NCBI RefSeq assembly: GCF_021044565.1
Contig: NZ_CP087997.1
Coordinates: 2,976,001-3,040,000, forward strand
DNA from: Subtercola endophyticus
GTDB lineage: Bacteria > Actinomycetota > Actinomycetes > Actinomycetales > Microbacteriaceae
Direction: 5' to 3'
DNA: 64,000 nucleotides
Part shown: positions 50,854 to 60,405 of the stretch, piece after piece
Layout: every line of letters begins with the position of its first letter
How positions within the stretch are numbered: position 1 is the first letter of the stretch
Notes under the pieces: generated by a model
Database searches by the model: none
Told to the model about the DNA's origin: nothing
What the model saw: only the letters and a program-made list of their open reading frames with translations
Position numbers and translations under genes: made by a program

Positions 50854-50906
50854 GAATATGCGTGCACTACCTTGTATTTACTAGGACATGCAGATAGTTT
50901 GAGATT

Positions 50907-51683
50907 ATGAAGATTGTTGTGCTGCTGAAAGAGGTCCCCGATACCTACGGTGACCGCAAACTCCATCTTGACAGCGGACTGGCCGACCGAGCCGCGAGCG
51001 ACGCGACCGCCGACGAGGTCGACGAGCGTGCTCTCGAGGTCGCCTTGACCTACGCTGACGCGAATACGGGAACCGAAGTCGTGCTCGTCTCCATGGGCCC
51101 TGAGTCGGCCGTCACCACGCTGCGCAAGGGCCTCGCGATGGGCGGAACCTCCGTCGTGCAGGTCGTCGATGAGCGTCTCGTCGGCGCCGACACCGGGTTG
51201 ACCGCCGAAGTACTCGCCGCGGCGATCGCGCATGCGGGGTTCGATCTCGTGATCGCGGGCAACGTGTCGACCGACGGATACGGCGGTGTCGTGCCCGCAA
51301 TGATCGCGGAGCTGCTCGGCGTGCCGCAGGCCACGAACCTCGAACAGGTTCAGATCTTCGCCGATCACGTCGAAGGAACCCGCGCGACCGAGGCCGGAAC
51401 ATTCACCGTCACCGCCCCGCTGCCGGCCGTGATCAGCGTGACCGAGAAGCTGCCGGAGGCCCGCTTTCCGAATTTCAAGGGCATCATGGCGGCGAAGAAG
51501 AAGCCTCACGAAAAACTCACTCTCGCCGATCTCGGTATCGATCCCGACGACGCGACGAAAGCCCGCTCGATCGTGATCGCTGTCGCTGAACGCCCGGCGC
51601 GCGCCGCAGGAGTGACCATCGTCGACGAGGGAACCGCGGGCGAGCAGCTCGCCGACTACCTCATCTTGAACAGACTCGCGTAG
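50907..51683 (+). CDS. etfB: Electron transfer flavoprotein beta subunit
   Basis: 258-residue EtfB: 'MKIVVLLKEVPDTYGDRKL', 'LRKGLAMGGTSVVQVVDE' and the ETF-beta signature region 'VTEKLPEARFPNFKGIMAAKKKP' (shown in parts). With EtfA it accepts electrons from acyl-CoA dehydrogenases such as those at 22305 and 57620. Followed 9 bp later by etfA. Confidence 0.94.
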   Translation: MKIVVLLKEVPDTYGDRKLHLDSGLADRAASDATADEVDERALEVALTYADANTGTEVVLVSMGPESAVTTLRKGLAMGGTSVVQVVDERLVGADTGLTAEVLAAAIAHAGFDLVIAGNVSTDGYGGVVPAMIAELLGVPQATNLEQVQIFADHVEGTRATEAGTFTVTAPLPAVISVTEKLPEARFPNFKGIMAAKKKPHEKLTLADLGIDPDDATKARSIVIAVAERPARAAGVTIVDEGTAGEQLADYLILNRLA

Positions 51684-51692
51684 GAGAATCCC

Positions 51693-52670
51693 ATGCCACA
51701 GAACTCCATTTTGGTGCTCGCCGAAATCACTCCCGACGGCGCCGTTCACAAGAACACGGCCAGCCTGATCGGCGCCGCCGCACTGATCGGCGAGCCCGTC
51801 GCGCTTGTCGTCACCGGCATCGGCCAGGCGGCCGACGCCGCACAGGTTGTTGCAGAGCTCGGCGCTACGCGCGTGCTGACCGTCGAAACCGACGAGTTCA
51901 GCACCACGCTGACCGTGCCCGCGCTCGACGCCCTCACCGCCGCATTCGCCGCTGTGGCCCCCGACGCGGTGCTGATCTCGAACAACGTCGACGGCAAAGA
52001 TCTCGCCGCCCGGTTCGCCATTCGTGCCCGGCTCGGTCTGGCAGTGGATGCCGTGGCCCTCAGCCGAGACGAAGAAGGGGTCGTGGCATCCCACTCTGTA
52101 TACGGCGGCGCCTACAACGTCGACTCCGCGGCTAGCATGGGCGCGCTCGTCGTGACCGTGCGCCAAGGATCGATCGACGCCCGCGCCGACGCCCGAGAAG
52201 CCGTTATCGAGGCCCTCGACGTGCCCACTTCGGCCGCGCCCGCAGCGACGATCACCGGTTTTCAGCCCCTCGTCTCCAACTCCGCCCGACCCGACCTGCG
52301 CGGTGCGGCGAAAGTCGTCTCCGGCGGCCGCGGTCTGCAATCCGGCGAGAAGTTCGTGCTCGTCGAACAACTCGCCGACACCCTCGGTGCTGCCGTCGGC
52401 GCTTCCCGAGCTGCCGTCGACGCCGGCTACGTGCCGCAGAACTATCAGGTCGGTCAGACCGGTGTCTCCGTCTCCCCCCAGTTGTACATCGCACTCGGCA
52501 TCTCGGGCGCCATTCAGCACCGCGCCGGAATGCAGACCGCGAAGACCATCGTCGCCATCAACAAAGACGCCGACGCGCCTATCTTCGCCATCGCCGACTT
52601 CGGCATCGTCGGTGACGTATTCTCGGTCGTACCCCAATTGATCCACACTCTGGAGACCAGAAAGGCCTAG
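51693..52670 (+). CDS. etfA: Electron transfer flavoprotein alpha subunit
   Basis: 325-residue EtfA with FAD-binding 'GRGLQSGEKF', 'GASRAAVDAGYVP', 'QVGQTGVSVSPQLYIALGISGAIQH' (given in parts) and 'INKDADAPIFAIADFGIVGD'. AGGAG precedes the start. Its stop is 2 bp before the start of a membrane cytochrome-like gene. Confidence 0.95.
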   Translation: MPQNSILVLAEITPDGAVHKNTASLIGAAALIGEPVALVVTGIGQAADAAQVVAELGATRVLTVETDEFSTTLTVPALDALTAAFAAVAPDAVLISNNVDGKDLAARFAIRARLGLAVDAVALSRDEEGVVASHSVYGGAYNVDSAASMGALVVTVRQGSIDARADAREAVIEALDVPTSAAPAATITGFQPLVSNSARPDLRGAAKVVSGGRGLQSGEKFVLVEQLADTLGAAVGASRAAVDAGYVPQNYQVGQTGVSVSPQLYIALGISGAIQHRAGMQTAKTIVAINKDADAPIFAIADFGIVGDVFSVVPQLIHTLETRKA

Positions 52671-52672
52671 GA

Positions 52673-54112
52673 GTGACCACGCCCCCACCACCTCGCCGAC
52701 GACAAGGCCTGCCGCGACCGGGTCAGCCGGCGACCCCCGCACCCGCCGAGATCACGGAACCGACTACAGAGAATTTGGCGGCAACCACCGCCGCGGCACA
52801 GGAGCCGACAGCCACAGCAGCCGTAGCGCCAGCCACCCCCGCGCGGCGGCAGGGTCTGCCTCGCTCCGGTCAGCCTGCGCCCGCCGCGTCAGCGCCCACC
52901 TCGTCGGCGCCCGTCGCCACCCCGGCCGCCGCGGCCCCGCCCGCAGCCGAACAGACCACCGCGGCAGCGCCGTCACGGCGGCAAGGTCTACCGCGAGTGC
53001 TCGTCGTGTCATCCGAGGCCACTCCCGTATCGGCAGACGCGCCGGCCAGCGCCGTCGAAGCGGCACCGGTGGCCGCTCGGCCCACGGGTCGCGTCGGGCT
53101 GTCTGCAGCTGCGTCGGCAACCACGGCAACGCCCGCCTCGGCCGCGGCCTCCACGGCCGCCGGTCCAGCGAGCTCCTCCTCGGCCCCGGCGCTCTCCGAA
53201 GAACAACTCACGCGCCGCAAACGGCGACGCCGCTACATCGCCGGCGCAATCGTGCTCGTCGTAGCTGCCGCGGTCGTCGTGCTGATCGCGCGCGCGCTCG
53301 TCTCAATGACAGCGGTGCAGGACTTTCTCGTGACGTATCCCGGCGAGACCCCGCTGCCGTCCGCCGCCCCCGTCGGAATACCCGTCTGGCTCGAGTGGCA
53401 GCACTTTCTCAACGCGTTCTTCATCGTGCTGATCATCCGGTCGGGCTGGCTCGTTCGAACCACGAAACGACCGCCGGCCTCCTGGATCCGCAACAACGAC
53501 GGCCTCATCAAAACCAAAGGCCGCCCCAAACGCATCAGCCTCGATCTGTGGTTCCACCTCACCATGGACTCGTTCTGGTTTCTCAACGGCATCGTCTTCA
53601 TCGTGCTGCTCTTCGCCACCGGGCAGTGGATGCGCATCGTGCCCACCAGCTGGGCCATCGTTCCCAACACGATCTCCGCCGCCCTGCAGTACGCGTCTCT
53701 GAACTGGCCCACCGAAGACGGCTGGGTCAACTACAACAGCCTGCAAGTGCTGACGTACTTCGCCACCGTCTTCCTCGCCGCCCCGCTCGCCGCGATCACC
53801 GGCATCCGCATGTCGGGGGCCTGGCCCTCGAAGGCGAAGATCAACCGGTTCTACCCGATCGAGCTCGCCCGCGCCATCCACTTTCCCGTCATGCTCTACT
53901 TCGTGGTGTTCATCATCATTCACGTCACCCTCGTGCTCGCCACCGGCGCCCTGCGCAACCTCAACCACATGTACGGCGGCCAAGACGCGGTCAACTGGTG
54001 GGGTTTCGGCATCTTCGTCGCGTCGCTGCTCGTGATGGCCGGCGCGGTGCTCGCCGCCCGGCCGATCATTCTCGCCCCCATCGCGGGACTCATGGGCAAA
54101 GTCGGCCGCTGA
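52673..54112 (+). CDS. Membrane b-type cytochrome-like protein linked to ETF
   Basis: 479-residue protein, GTG start, with AAAGG in the 3' end of etfA. Residues 1-175 are a disordered Ala/Pro/Thr region with the motif RRQGLPR three times. After a basic stretch 'RRKRRRR' comes one TM helix, then a four-helix cytochrome b561/formate-dehydrogenase-gamma-like domain with candidate haem histidines in 'EWQHFLNAFF', 'LWFHLTMDSFWF' and 'AIHFPVMLYFVVFIIIHVTL' (split). Position directly after etfBA suggests that it passes ETF electrons to quinone. This role is inference. Confidence 0.78.
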   Translation: MTTPPPPRRRQGLPRPGQPATPAPAEITEPTTENLAATTAAAQEPTATAAVAPATPARRQGLPRSGQPAPAASAPTSSAPVATPAAAAPPAAEQTTAAAPSRRQGLPRVLVVSSEATPVSADAPASAVEAAPVAARPTGRVGLSAAASATTATPASAAASTAAGPASSSSAPALSEEQLTRRKRRRRYIAGAIVLVVAAAVVVLIARALVSMTAVQDFLVTYPGETPLPSAAPVGIPVWLEWQHFLNAFFIVLIIRSGWLVRTTKRPPASWIRNNDGLIKTKGRPKRISLDLWFHLTMDSFWFLNGIVFIVLLFATGQWMRIVPTSWAIVPNTISAALQYASLNWPTEDGWVNYNSLQVLTYFATVFLAAPLAAITGIRMSGAWPSKAKINRFYPIELARAIHFPVMLYFVVFIIIHVTLVLATGALRNLNHMYGGQDAVNWWGFGIFVASLLVMAGAVLAARPIILAPIAGLMGKVGR

Positions 54113-54224
54113 GCCCTGGCCACTGAACCCGGGCACTGACTCTGGCCGCCGAGTCCGGTCGGTGGTCGCAGCGTCGCCCGGTATGCTTCCAAGACTGACC
54201 CGTACGCGTCGAAAGGACCGAACT

Positions 54225-54761
54225 GTGCCCGCGTCGTCGCCCCTTCCGATCGATCCCATTGCGGAGGCGAAGCGGCAGTGGCTCGATCACGGCTGGGCAG
54301 ACGCGGCCAGTGGAATGGCTGCGGTCACGTCGATCATGCGTGCGCAGCAGATCATGCTCGCCCGCGTGGAGGGCGCTCTGAAGCCGTTCGGTCTGTCGTT
54401 CGCGCGCTTCGAGCTGCTGCGCTTGCTGGCGTTCTCGCGCGGGGGCGCGTTGCCGATGTCGAGCGCGACTGCGCGGCTTCAGGTGCATCCGACAAGCGTC
54501 ACGAACACCGTCGACAGGCTAGAGCGGGCGGGGCTCGTGAAGCGCTCGCCGCATCCCACCGACGGCCGCGCGACCCTGCTCGAACTCACCGACGCCGGCA
54601 CCGAGGTCGTGGGCAAAGCCACCGATGCGCTGAACGAGACGGTCTTCTCCAAGCCCGGTTTCGCCGATGACGACCTCGCCGATCTGGTGAGCATTCTGGC
54701 GCAGTTCCGTCGCCGCTCGGGCGACTTCGGCGATCCGCCGACGATTCCCGATCCGCTCTAG
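54225..54761 (+). CDS. MarR-family transcriptional regulator
   Basis: 178-residue MarR protein. wHTH: 'LSFARFELLRLLAFSRGGALPMSSATARLQVHPTSVTNTVDRLERAGLV' (in parts), with wing 'RSPHPTDGRATLLELT'. GTG 54225 after GAAAGGA. It lies between the etf genes and the valine operon and may control either. Confidence 0.87.
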   Translation: MPASSPLPIDPIAEAKRQWLDHGWADAASGMAAVTSIMRAQQIMLARVEGALKPFGLSFARFELLRLLAFSRGGALPMSSATARLQVHPTSVTNTVDRLERAGLVKRSPHPTDGRATLLELTDAGTEVVGKATDALNETVFSKPGFADDDLADLVSILAQFRRRSGDFGDPPTIPDPL

Positions 54762-54800
54762 CCCCGCGTCAGAGGCGCGCGAGACCCGCGTGAGCCGGGC

Positions 54801-55577
54801 TCAGCTGTTGCTGAAGTCGGGCTTTCGCTTCTCGAGAAAGGCGAGCATCCCCTCGGTCTGATCGTTCAGGGCGAACGTCGCGTAGAAGGTGCGCCGTTCG
54901 AATCGCAGGCCCTCGGCGAGGGTGGATTCGGCCGCGACCTTGACGGCCTCTTTCGCCGCCCGGATGACCGGAAGCGAGTGATTCGCGATCGTCGTCGCCG
55001 TGGCGATCGCATCCTCGAGCAGGTCAGCCGCCGCAACCACACGAGCCACGAGACCCGCAGCCTCGGCCTCTGCTGCGCCCATGGTGCGCCCGGTGAGAAT
55101 CAACTCCATGGCCTTGGCCTTGCCGATGGCGCGGGTGAGTCGCTGCGTGCCACCGATGCCGGGGATCACGCCGAGATTCACTTCGGGCTGGCCGAACGTG
55201 GCCGTGTCGGCCGCGATGATGAAGTCGCACATCATGGCCACTTCGCAGCCGCCGCCGAGCGCGTACCCCGCTACGGCAGCAATCGTCGGGGTTCGGATGC
55301 TCGCGAACGCATCCCACCCGGCGAAGAGGTTCTGCTCTGACACCTCGACGAAGCCGAGGCTCGACATCTCTTTGATGTCGGCGCCGGCGGCGAACGCTCG
55401 CTCTGAACCGGTGAGAACGATGGCGCCGACACCGGAATCGTCGTCGAACGCGGTCGCGGCCTCGACGACTTCGAGCATGAGCGCCGTATTCAAGGCGTTC
55501 AGCGCCTTCGGCCGGTTCAGCGTGATGATTCCCACTCGCCCGCGCTGTTCGACGATGATGTTCTCGTAGTCACTCAT
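54801..55577 (-). CDS. Enoyl-CoA hydratase
   Basis: 258-residue crotonase with both catalytic Glu ('[11 protein letters not shown]' and '[15 protein letters not shown]'), '[11 protein letters not shown]' and '[15 protein letters not shown]'. Last gene of the valine operon; its ATG overlaps the mmsB stop (ATGA). Likely hydrates methacrylyl-CoA or short-chain enoyl-CoA. Confidence 0.92.
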   Translation of the reverse strand: MSDYENIIVEQRGRVGIITLNRPKALNALNTALMLEVVEAATAFDDDSGVGAIVLTGSERAFAAGADIKEMSSLGFVEVSEQNLFAGWDAFASIRTPTIAAVAGYALGGGCEVAMMCDFIIAADTATFGQPEVNLGVIPGIGGTQRLTRAIGKAKAMELILTGRTMGAAEAEAAGLVARVVAAADLLEDAIATATTIANHSLPVIRAAKEAVKVAAESTLAEGLRFERRTFYATFALNDQTEGMLAFLEKRKPDFSNS

Positions 55578-56494
55578 GCTGCGCCCTGAGCCTCACTGCG
55601 CTCACGAATGTCGTTGATGATGCCCGAGAAGTCGGCGTTCGCGCCGGCACCCTCGGCGAATCGCTGATAGATCTCGTTCGCGAGCTTGCCGATGAGGGCA
55701 TCTACTCCGGTCGATTCGAAGGCCTGGGCGGCGAGACCGAGGTCTTTCGCCATCAGGGCTCCGGCGAACCCCGGCTGGTAGTCGCGGTTCGCGGGACTGG
55801 TGGGAACCGGCCCCGGAACCGGGCAGTTCGTGGTGAGAGCCCAGCACTGCCCCGAGGCGTTCGAGGCGACGTCGTAGAGCGCTTGATGTTCGAGCCCCAG
55901 CTTTTCGCCGAGCACAAACGCCTCGCTGACGCCGATCATCGAGATACCCAGAATGAGGTTGTTGCAGACCTTCGCCGCTTGACCGAGCCCCGAACCGCCG
56001 CAGTGCACGATGCGCTTACCCATCACCTGCAGAATCGGCTCAGCCGCGGCGAAGTCTTCGGATGATCCGCCCACCATGAAGGCGAGCGTGCCTGCTTCGG
56101 CGCCGACGGTGCCACCCGAGACCGGGGCATCCATCGCCCGGTGACCCGCCGCCACAGCGAGGTCGTGCGCCGTTCGTGCGTCGTCGACGGCGATGGTCGA
56201 CGAATCGATGAACAGCGTACCCGGCCGGGCGTAGGCGAGCAGCCCCAAGTCGTCGCCCGAGGGGGAGTACGCGCCGATGACATGCCGGCCGGCCGGCAGC
56301 ATCGTGATCACGACGTCTGCGGTCGCAACCGCCTCTGCTGCGCTGCCGGCAATGAGGATGTCGTGCCCGGCGACGGCGTCGAGAGCCGCCTGCGACAGGT
56401 CGAAACCCGTCACGGCGTGCCCGGCCTTCGCCAGATTGATCGCCATCGGGCCGCCCATGTGGCCGAGACCGATGAATGCGATTGAGGTGGTCAT
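55574..56494 (-). CDS. mmsB: 3-hydroxyisobutyrate dehydrogenase
   Basis: 306-residue beta-hydroxyacid dehydrogenase: '[22 protein letters not shown]', 'FIDSSTI', '[22 protein letters not shown]' (in parts) and catalytic Lys in '[13 protein letters not shown]'. Oxidises 3-hydroxyisobutyrate to methylmalonate semialdehyde. The start is ATG 56494; the open frame further upstream is antisense-like and Arg-rich. Confidence 0.92.
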   Translation of the reverse strand: MTTSIAFIGLGHMGGPMAINLAKAGHAVTGFDLSQAALDAVAGHDILIAGSAAEAVATADVVITMLPAGRHVIGAYSPSGDDLGLLAYARPGTLFIDSSTIAVDDARTAHDLAVAAGHRAMDAPVSGGTVGAEAGTLAFMVGGSSEDFAAAEPILQVMGKRIVHCGGSGLGQAAKVCNNLILGISMIGVSEAFVLGEKLGLEHQALYDVASNASGQCWALTTNCPVPGPVPTSPANRDYQPGFAGALMAKDLGLAAQAFESTGVDALIGKLANEIYQRFAEGAGANADFSGIINDIRERSEAQGAA

Positions 56495-56564
56495 GTGCTT
56501 TCCATTCCTTCGCGGTGGTTCAGGTGCCGCAGAGGGTCGAACGGATGACCGGATGAACGGATGT

Positions 56565-57623
56565 TCATCGATCGACCACGACGAGCTCGTCGTCGCCCAG
56601 CGATTCGAAGTACGCCTCGACCAGCGACGCGTCGACAGCATCGATCTCGGCCGGACGCCACTTCGGCGAGCGGTCTTTGTCGATGACTTGAGCACGCACG
56701 CCTTCGGCGAAGTCAGGCGCACGAACGGCTCGAAGCGAGACCCGGAACTCCTGCTCGATACTCGAGGTGAGATCGAGGTCTTTGGCGCGACGCAGGGATT
56801 CGAGGGTGACCGCGAGGGCCGTCGGCGATTTGGCAGCCACGGTGTTCGCGGCATCACGCGCCGCATCGACCGCAGAGCCGTGCAACCGCTCGACGATCTG
56901 CTGCACACTGCTGCCGGCGAACGCACGATCGATCCATTCCTGTTGCGCAAGCAGTGTCGACGCGGGCGGCTCGGTTGCCAGCAACAGCACGACTTCGCCC
57001 GCATCCGCGCGTTCGAGTGCAGACAGCAGTTGCTCGATCGACGAGGAGGGCAGCCACCAATCGGCAAGGCCCAGGGCGATCGCATCGGCTCCGCTGGCGG
57101 ACCCTGCGGTCAGGGCGAGAAAGGTTCCGAGCTCGCCGGGCGCGTGCGAGAGCAGCCAGGTTCCGCCAACGTCGGGCACGAAGCCGATTCCGGTTTCGGG
57201 CATGCCGACTTTCGTGCGCTCCGTGACGATGCGGTGCGAGCCGTGCGCCGAGATGCCGATTCCTCCGCCCAGCACGATGCCGTCCATGACCGCGACGTAG
57301 GGCTTCGGGTAGTTCGCGATCATGATGTTCAAGGCATATTCGTCGCGCCAGAACTGAACGGTGCCCGAGAGGTCGCCGCTCTGGGCTTCTCGGTAGATCG
57401 AAACGATGTCGCCGCCCGCACACAGCCCTCGTTCACCCGAACCGACGATCGCGACCGTCGAAATCGTGTCGTCGTCTCTCCAGGCCGATAGCGCCTGGTG
57501 AATCGAGATGACCATCGCGTGATTGAGTGCGTTGATCGCTCGCGGTCGGTTCAGAGTGATGAGGCCCAGCCTGCCGCGCTGTTCGAAGATCACGTCGGGT
57601 TCGGGCACGGTTTCGTTCGTCAT
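56565..57623 (-). CDS. 3-hydroxyisobutyryl-CoA hydrolase
   Basis: 352-residue crotonase-family hydrolase with a C-terminal extension typical of HIBCH: 'GSGERGLCAGGDIVSIYRE', 'MDGIVLGGGIGISAHGSHRIVTE' (in parts), 'MPETGIGFVPDVGGTWLLS' and 'EQEFRVSLRAVRAPDFAEGVRA'. Releases free 3-hydroxyisobutyrate for mmsB. Its ATG overlaps the acyl-CoA dehydrogenase stop. Confidence 0.92.
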   Translation of the reverse strand: MTNETVPEPDVIFEQRGRLGLITLNRPRAINALNHAMVISIHQALSAWRDDDTISTVAIVGSGERGLCAGGDIVSIYREAQSGDLSGTVQFWRDEYALNIMIANYPKPYVAVMDGIVLGGGIGISAHGSHRIVTERTKVGMPETGIGFVPDVGGTWLLSHAPGELGTFLALTAGSASGADAIALGLADWWLPSSSIEQLLSALERADAGEVVLLLATEPPASTLLAQQEWIDRAFAGSSVQQIVERLHGSAVDAARDAANTVAAKSPTALAVTLESLRRAKDLDLTSSIEQEFRVSLRAVRAPDFAEGVRAQVIDKDRSPKWRPAEIDAVDASLVEAYFESLGDDELVVVDR

Positions 57624-58762
57624 TTGGCGGTCTCCAGAAGAGCCCGGCCCACGATGACCCGCATGATCTCGTTCGACCCTTCGAGAATCTGGTGCACTCG
57701 CAGATCGCGAACCACCTTCTCGATTCCGTACTCTGCGAGATAGCCGTAGCCGCCGTGCAGTTGAAGGGCCGAGTTCGCCGCCGTGAAGGCCGCATCCGTT
57801 GCAAAGCGTTTGGCCATCGCGCAGATGGTTGCGACATCGGGGTCGTCGTTATCCATCGCCAGCGCGGCTTGGCGCAGCATTCCGCGCGCAGCCTGAAGTT
57901 CGGTCTCCATATCCGCGAGGGTGAAGACGAGCGACTGCTGTGCGGCGAGTGGCTTGCCGAACGCTTCTCGTTCGTTCAGATGCGTGATCGTCTGCTCGAG
58001 AGCCCATTGGGCGCCACCCAGCGAACACGCACCCATATTGACCCGCCCCCCGTTCAGGCCCTTCATGGCGATGCGAAAGCCGCCACCTTCTTCGCCGAGA
58101 CGGTTCGTCACCGGAACCCGCAGCTCGTCGAAGATGACCTGGCGGGTGGGCTGCGCATTCCAGCCCATCTTCTTCTCGTTGGCACCGAACGAGAGCCCGG
58201 GGGTGTCGGCCGGAACGACGATGGCGCTGATTCCGTGCGGCCCCTGCTCGCCGGTTCGCGCCATGACGATGTAGACGCTCGATGCCCCGGCGCCGGAGAT
58301 GAACTGCTTCGTGCCGTTCAGTACGTACTCGTCGCCGTCGCGGCGCGCGGTGGTCTGCAGTGCCGCGGCATCCGATCCCGCACCGGGTTCGGTGAGACAG
58401 TAGCTGCCGAGCTGGCGCATCGAGGCGAGTTCGGGCACCCAGCGATGACGTTGTTCGTCGTTGCCGAAGGTGTCGATCATCCAGACCACCATGTTGTGAA
58501 TGGAGATGTAGGCCGCGATCGTGGTGTCGCCCCGAGCCAGCTCTTCGAAGATGAGCACCGCATCGCTTCGGGTCAGACCGGCGCCGCCGACGTCTTCGCG
58601 CGTGTAGATGCCGCCCAGGCCGAGTTCGCCGGCCTGCTTGAGAACGTCGACGGGAAAGAACTTGGTCTGATCCCACTCGATGGCGTGCGGAGCAAGCTCC
58701 GACTCCGAGAAGTCGCGAACAGCCTCGACGAGAGCCTTCTGGTCTTCGGTCAGGTCGTACAT
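57620..58762 (-). CDS. Isobutyryl-CoA dehydrogenase-type acyl-CoA dehydrogenase
   Basis: 380-residue acyl-CoA dehydrogenase: 'GSYCLTEPGAGSDAAALQTTA', 'NGTKQFISGAGASS', 'GFRIAMKGLNGGRVNMGACSLGGAQ' (in parts) and 'HQILEGSNEIMRVI', whose Glu is the catalytic base. The motif set and neighbours fit isobutyryl-CoA dehydrogenase. Electrons would go to EtfBA. Confidence 0.92.
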   Translation of the reverse strand: MYDLTEDQKALVEAVRDFSESELAPHAIEWDQTKFFPVDVLKQAGELGLGGIYTREDVGGAGLTRSDAVLIFEELARGDTTIAAYISIHNMVVWMIDTFGNDEQRHRWVPELASMRQLGSYCLTEPGAGSDAAALQTTARRDGDEYVLNGTKQFISGAGASSVYIVMARTGEQGPHGISAIVVPADTPGLSFGANEKKMGWNAQPTRQVIFDELRVPVTNRLGEEGGGFRIAMKGLNGGRVNMGACSLGGAQWALEQTITHLNEREAFGKPLAAQQSLVFTLADMETELQAARGMLRQAALAMDNDDPDVATICAMAKRFATDAAFTAANSALQLHGGYGYLAEYGIEKVVRDLRVHQILEGSNEIMRVIVGRALLETAK

Positions 58763-58766
58763 GCCC

Positions 58767-60266
58767 TCAGTCCATCGTCGGGATCGAGAAGCTGGCTCCC
58801 TCTTTCAGACCCGAGGGCCAGCGTGATGTCACCGTCTTGGTCTTGGTGTAGAAGCGGAAGGCATCGGGGCCGTGCTGATTCAGGTCGCCGAAGCCCGACT
58901 TCTTCCAGCCGCCGAAGGTGTGGTACGCGATCGGCACGGGAATCGGCACGTTCACGCCGACCATTCCGACGTTCACTCGGGCGGTGAAGTCACGAGCGGT
59001 GTCGCCGTCTCGGGTGAAGATCGAAACGCCGTTGCCGTACATGTGCTCGGAGGGCAGTCGCAAGGCCTCTTCGTAGTCTTTTGCGCGGGCGATGATCAGC
59101 ACGGGGCCGAAGATCTCTTCGAGGTAGATGGTCATGTCGGGGGTCACGTTGTCGAAGAGTGTCGGGCCGAGGTAGAAGCCGTTTTCGTAGCCTTCGACGA
59201 CGTGACCGCGACCGTCGGCGAGCAGTGTCGCTCCCTCGTCGATACCGACCTGGATGTATCCACTCACCTTGTCGACGGCGGCCTGAGTCACGAGGGGGCC
59301 GTAGTCGCTGGTCTCATCGAGCGCCGGGCCGATCTTCAACTCTTTGACCCGCTCGGTGAGCTTCGCGGCCAGGGCGTTCGCCGTCGCCTCCCCCACCGGA
59401 ACGGCCACCGAGATAGCCATGCAGCGCTCGCCGGCCGATCCGTAGCCCGCCCCGATGAGAGCGTCGGCGACCTGGTCGAGGTCTGCGTCGGGCATCACGA
59501 TCATGTGGTTCTTCGCGCCGCCGAAGCACTGCGCGCGCTTACCGTTCTGCGCGGCTGTTTCGTAGATGTACTGCGCGATGGGTGTCGAGCCGACGAAGCC
59601 GATGGCCTTCACACGGTCATCGTGCAGCAGAGCATCCACGCTGACCTTGTCGCCGTTCACGACGTTGAAGACGCCGGGCGGCATGCCCGCCTCGATGAAG
59701 AGTTCGGCCAGAGCGAGAGGAACCGAAGGGTCGCGCTCGCTCGGCTTCAAAATGAACGAATTGCCCGCGGCGAGCGCCGGCCCGCACTTCCACAGCGGAA
59801 TCATGGCGGGAAAGTTGAACGGAGTGATTCCGGCGACGACACCGAGGGGCTGGCGCATCGAGTAGACGTCGATTCCGGTGCCTGCGCCGGTGGTGTATTC
59901 GCCCTTCAGCAGGTGCGGGCCACCGACGGCGAACTCGACGACCTCGACCCCGCGCTGAATGTCGCCCTTCGCATCGGCGACGGTCTTGCCGTGCTCGGAG
60001 CTGAGCAGCCGGGCGAGCTTGTCGAGATCGCGCTCGACCAGGGTGAGAAACTTGGCGAGCACCCGGGCGCGACGCTGCGGATTCCACGCGCCCCAGATGA
60101 GTTGCGCCTCTTCGGCGTTCGCGATGGCCGCTTCGACCTCTTCGGTGGTCGCCAACGGCACGCGGGCCTGCACCTCGCCCGTGCTCGGGTCGAACACGTC
60201 GCTGAAGCGGCCGGATGTTCCGGCGACTGCCACGCCGCCAACGAAATGCGTCAATTCGCGAACCAT
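58767..60266 (-). CDS. mmsA: Methylmalonate-semialdehyde dehydrogenase (acylating)
   Basis: 499-residue CoA-acylating aldehyde dehydrogenase: 'FNFPAMIPLWKCGPALAAGN', 'GGAKNHMIVMPDAD', catalytic Cys in 'GSAGERCMAISVAVPVG' and C-terminal 'GDLNQHGPDAFRFYTKTKTVTSRWP' (in parts). Forms propionyl-CoA in valine catabolism. First gene of a five-gene leftward operon. Confidence 0.94.
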   Translation of the reverse strand: MVRELTHFVGGVAVAGTSGRFSDVFDPSTGEVQARVPLATTEEVEAAIANAEEAQLIWGAWNPQRRARVLAKFLTLVERDLDKLARLLSSEHGKTVADAKGDIQRGVEVVEFAVGGPHLLKGEYTTGAGTGIDVYSMRQPLGVVAGITPFNFPAMIPLWKCGPALAAGNSFILKPSERDPSVPLALAELFIEAGMPPGVFNVVNGDKVSVDALLHDDRVKAIGFVGSTPIAQYIYETAAQNGKRAQCFGGAKNHMIVMPDADLDQVADALIGAGYGSAGERCMAISVAVPVGEATANALAAKLTERVKELKIGPALDETSDYGPLVTQAAVDKVSGYIQVGIDEGATLLADGRGHVVEGYENGFYLGPTLFDNVTPDMTIYLEEIFGPVLIIARAKDYEEALRLPSEHMYGNGVSIFTRDGDTARDFTARVNVGMVGVNVPIPVPIAYHTFGGWKKSGFGDLNQHGPDAFRFYTKTKTVTSRWPSGLKEGASFSIPTMD

Positions 60267-60405
60267 GAAGCCTTTTCCTCACCCGCCACCGCCGTGGTGC
60301 ACGTTTGGTCTCAATATAGTAGGAATGGAGACTATTTACTAGGTCTTAGTTGTATCTGCTAGCAGTACCATGGGATAGCGTGGACCGCGCACAAGGAGGT
60401 GCCAT
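60267..60405. promoter_or_regulatory. Divergent promoter region of the mms operon and thiolase
   Basis: 139-bp AT-rich gap with GTCTC-AATATAGTAGGAAT-GGAGAC (about 60310-60335) and TATTTACTAGG beyond. AAGGAGG at 60393-60399 is the thiolase ribosome-binding site. The inverted elements suggest a TetR-type operator, but no cognate regulator adjoins. Confidence 0.5.

Noticed and set aside
50757..52742. 661-residue open frame antisense to etfBA
   Set aside because: High-GC third-position effect opposite real genes; composition is Gly/Asp/Arg/Val-rich with no domain, while the plus strand encodes clear EtfB and EtfA.
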